NCBI GenBank assembly: GCA_021779655.1 | Contig: JAJYAF010000159.1 | Location: 1-5,746, forward strand | Source: Pseudomonadota bacterium | GTDB taxonomy: Bacteria > Pseudomonadota > Alphaproteobacteria > Acetobacterales > Acetobacteraceae | Length of the DNA stretch: 5,746 bases | Direction: 5' to 3' | Part shown: positions 4,912 to 5,746 of the stretch, in pieces | Position numbering within the stretch: position 1 is the first letter of the stretch | How the letters are laid out: the number at the start of each line of letters is the position of its first letter | Made by a program: the position numbers and the translations under genes | Notes under the pieces: generated by a model | Database searches by the model: none | Told to the model about the DNA's origin: nothing | The model's input: the letters and a program-made list of their open reading frames with translations, nothing else

Positions 4912-5746
4912 AAAATGTTGAAGCAGGCGTTCCGGTTTCAGCCAGCCCTGCTCAAGCCGGGCCAGTGCCGCAACGCGCCCTGCCGCCGTGACGCGCACAA
5001 CCCCTCCTTCCGGGTCGGCGCCTGGCGGAATCCGCCCTATCAGGTCCACCAGGCTGATCGCCTGGCCCTGGGAAAGGGCGTGGATTTCTGCCGCCGTTGC
5101 GGCCAGCGCCGGGATGTCGTCCAGCGCGGTCTCCACGGGGAGCAGAAATTCGGCAAGTGCCGGGGGCGTATGCCGGGGATCGAGCAGTCTGTCCAGTGGA
5201 ACCGCCATGTTTTCCACGAAGGGGCCCACGCGTAGCCGGCGCAGCAGCGCGATATGGCCGACCGTGCCGCAGGCGACCGCCAGGTCCCGGGCAAGCGCGC
5301 GCATATAGACGCCTTTGCCTGAGATGACCTCGAATTCGGCGGTATCGGCGTCCGGCCGGCCGGTGAGAACGAAGCTGTTCACGCGCGCGGCGCGCGGCGG
5401 CAGGTCCGGAGGCGCGCCGGCGCGGGCAAGGTCGTAGGCGCGTTCGCCTTCCACCTTGATCGCGGAAAAGGCGGGCGGCCTTTGCATGACCAGGCCGCGA
5501 AAGCGGGGCAGCGCGGCCTCGATTTCCGAATTGTCCGGGCGGTGCGGGCTGGTGGCGATGACCGCGCCTTCCGCATCATCCGTATCGCGCGCTTCGCCGA
5601 AGCGGAGCGTGAAGCAATAGCGCTTGGTCCCGTCCATGACATAGGGCACGGTTTTCGTCGCGGTGCCGAGCGCGATGGGCAGCACGCCGGTCGCCAGCGG
5701 GTCCAGCGTTCCGCCATGGCCGGCCTTCCGGGCGTCCAGCGCCCGT
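4906..5746 (-). CDS. truB: tRNA pseudouridine(55) synthase TruB (N-terminus beyond window)
   Basis: Converts U55 to pseudouridine in the T-loop of elongator tRNAs. The 279 residues present run to the right edge without an in-frame stop; the frame continues off the window, and roughly the first 30-40 residues are missing compared with relatives. The catalytic motif [10 protein letters not shown] lies right at the edge, with the nucleophilic aspartate encoded at 5703-5701. Further TruB signatures follow: [41 protein letters not shown] and [13 protein letters not shown], the conserved KG.Y.R.L..D motif. The C-terminal part after about residue 225 corresponds to the PUA-like region that helps grip tRNA. 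GTG 5685 is an internal codon, not the start, because it would remove the catalytic aspartate. The TGA stop at 4908-4906 overlaps the rpsO ribosome binding site, so the two genes are probably translationally coupled. Confidence 0.97.
   Translation of the reverse strand, partial: RALDARKAGHGGTLDPLATGVLPIALGTATKTVPYVMDGTKRYCFTLRFGEARDTDDAEGAVIATSPHRPDNSEIEAALPRFRGLVMQRPPAFSAIKVEGERAYDLARAGAPPDLPPRAARVNSFVLTGRPDADTAEFEVISGKGVYMRALARDLAVACGTVGHIALLRRLRVGPFVENMAVPLDRLLDPRHTPPALAEFLLPVETALDDIPALAATAAEIHALSQGQAISLVDLIGRIPPGADPEGGVVRVTAAGRVAALARLEQGWLKPERLLQHFS

Overview
The window looks like chromosomal DNA from a GC-rich alphaproteobacterium. The Acetobacterales (Acetobacteraceae-like) are my best guess, from overall base composition and protein style only; no rRNA or other decisive marker is present. 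It holds six protein-coding genes, two of them cut by the window edges or possibly so, and one 270-bp structured repeat locus. No tRNA, rRNA, CRISPR array or transposase was seen.

Left part, + strand: rlmB (23S rRNA Gm2251 methyltransferase, 5' end unresolved) is followed after 134 bp by a short-chain dehydrogenase/reductase that resembles DHRS4-type carbonyl reductases. The SDR has its own good ribosome binding site and possibly its own promoter. Right part, - strand, read from the right edge: truB (tRNA Psi55 synthase, N-terminus off the window), then rpsO (ribosomal protein S15) 11 nt after the truB stop, then a 12-TM APC-superfamily permease behind a plausible promoter, then a class I SAM-dependent methyltransferase. 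truB-rpsO is the classic translation-gene pair, but the usual next gene, pnp, is not here; the permease sits in its place.

The two gene groups converge on 1912-2254. That gap is filled mostly by two tandem 126-bp units that differ at only four positions, plus a partial third arm. Each unit can fold into three hairpins, with stems of 13, 8 and 16-17 bp. The array is bounded by TAATACC...GGTATTA, and the right boundary overlaps the methyltransferase stop codon. I do not recognise the family; it looks like a REP/BIME- or MITE-type palindromic element and is the least explained part of the window.

Smaller signals concern translation initiation. A hairpin just upstream of the rpsO ATG presents the Shine-Dalgarno in its loop, which suggests S15 autoregulation. 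A second hairpin between a strong Shine-Dalgarno and the distant methyltransferase ATG could bring the two to normal spacing.
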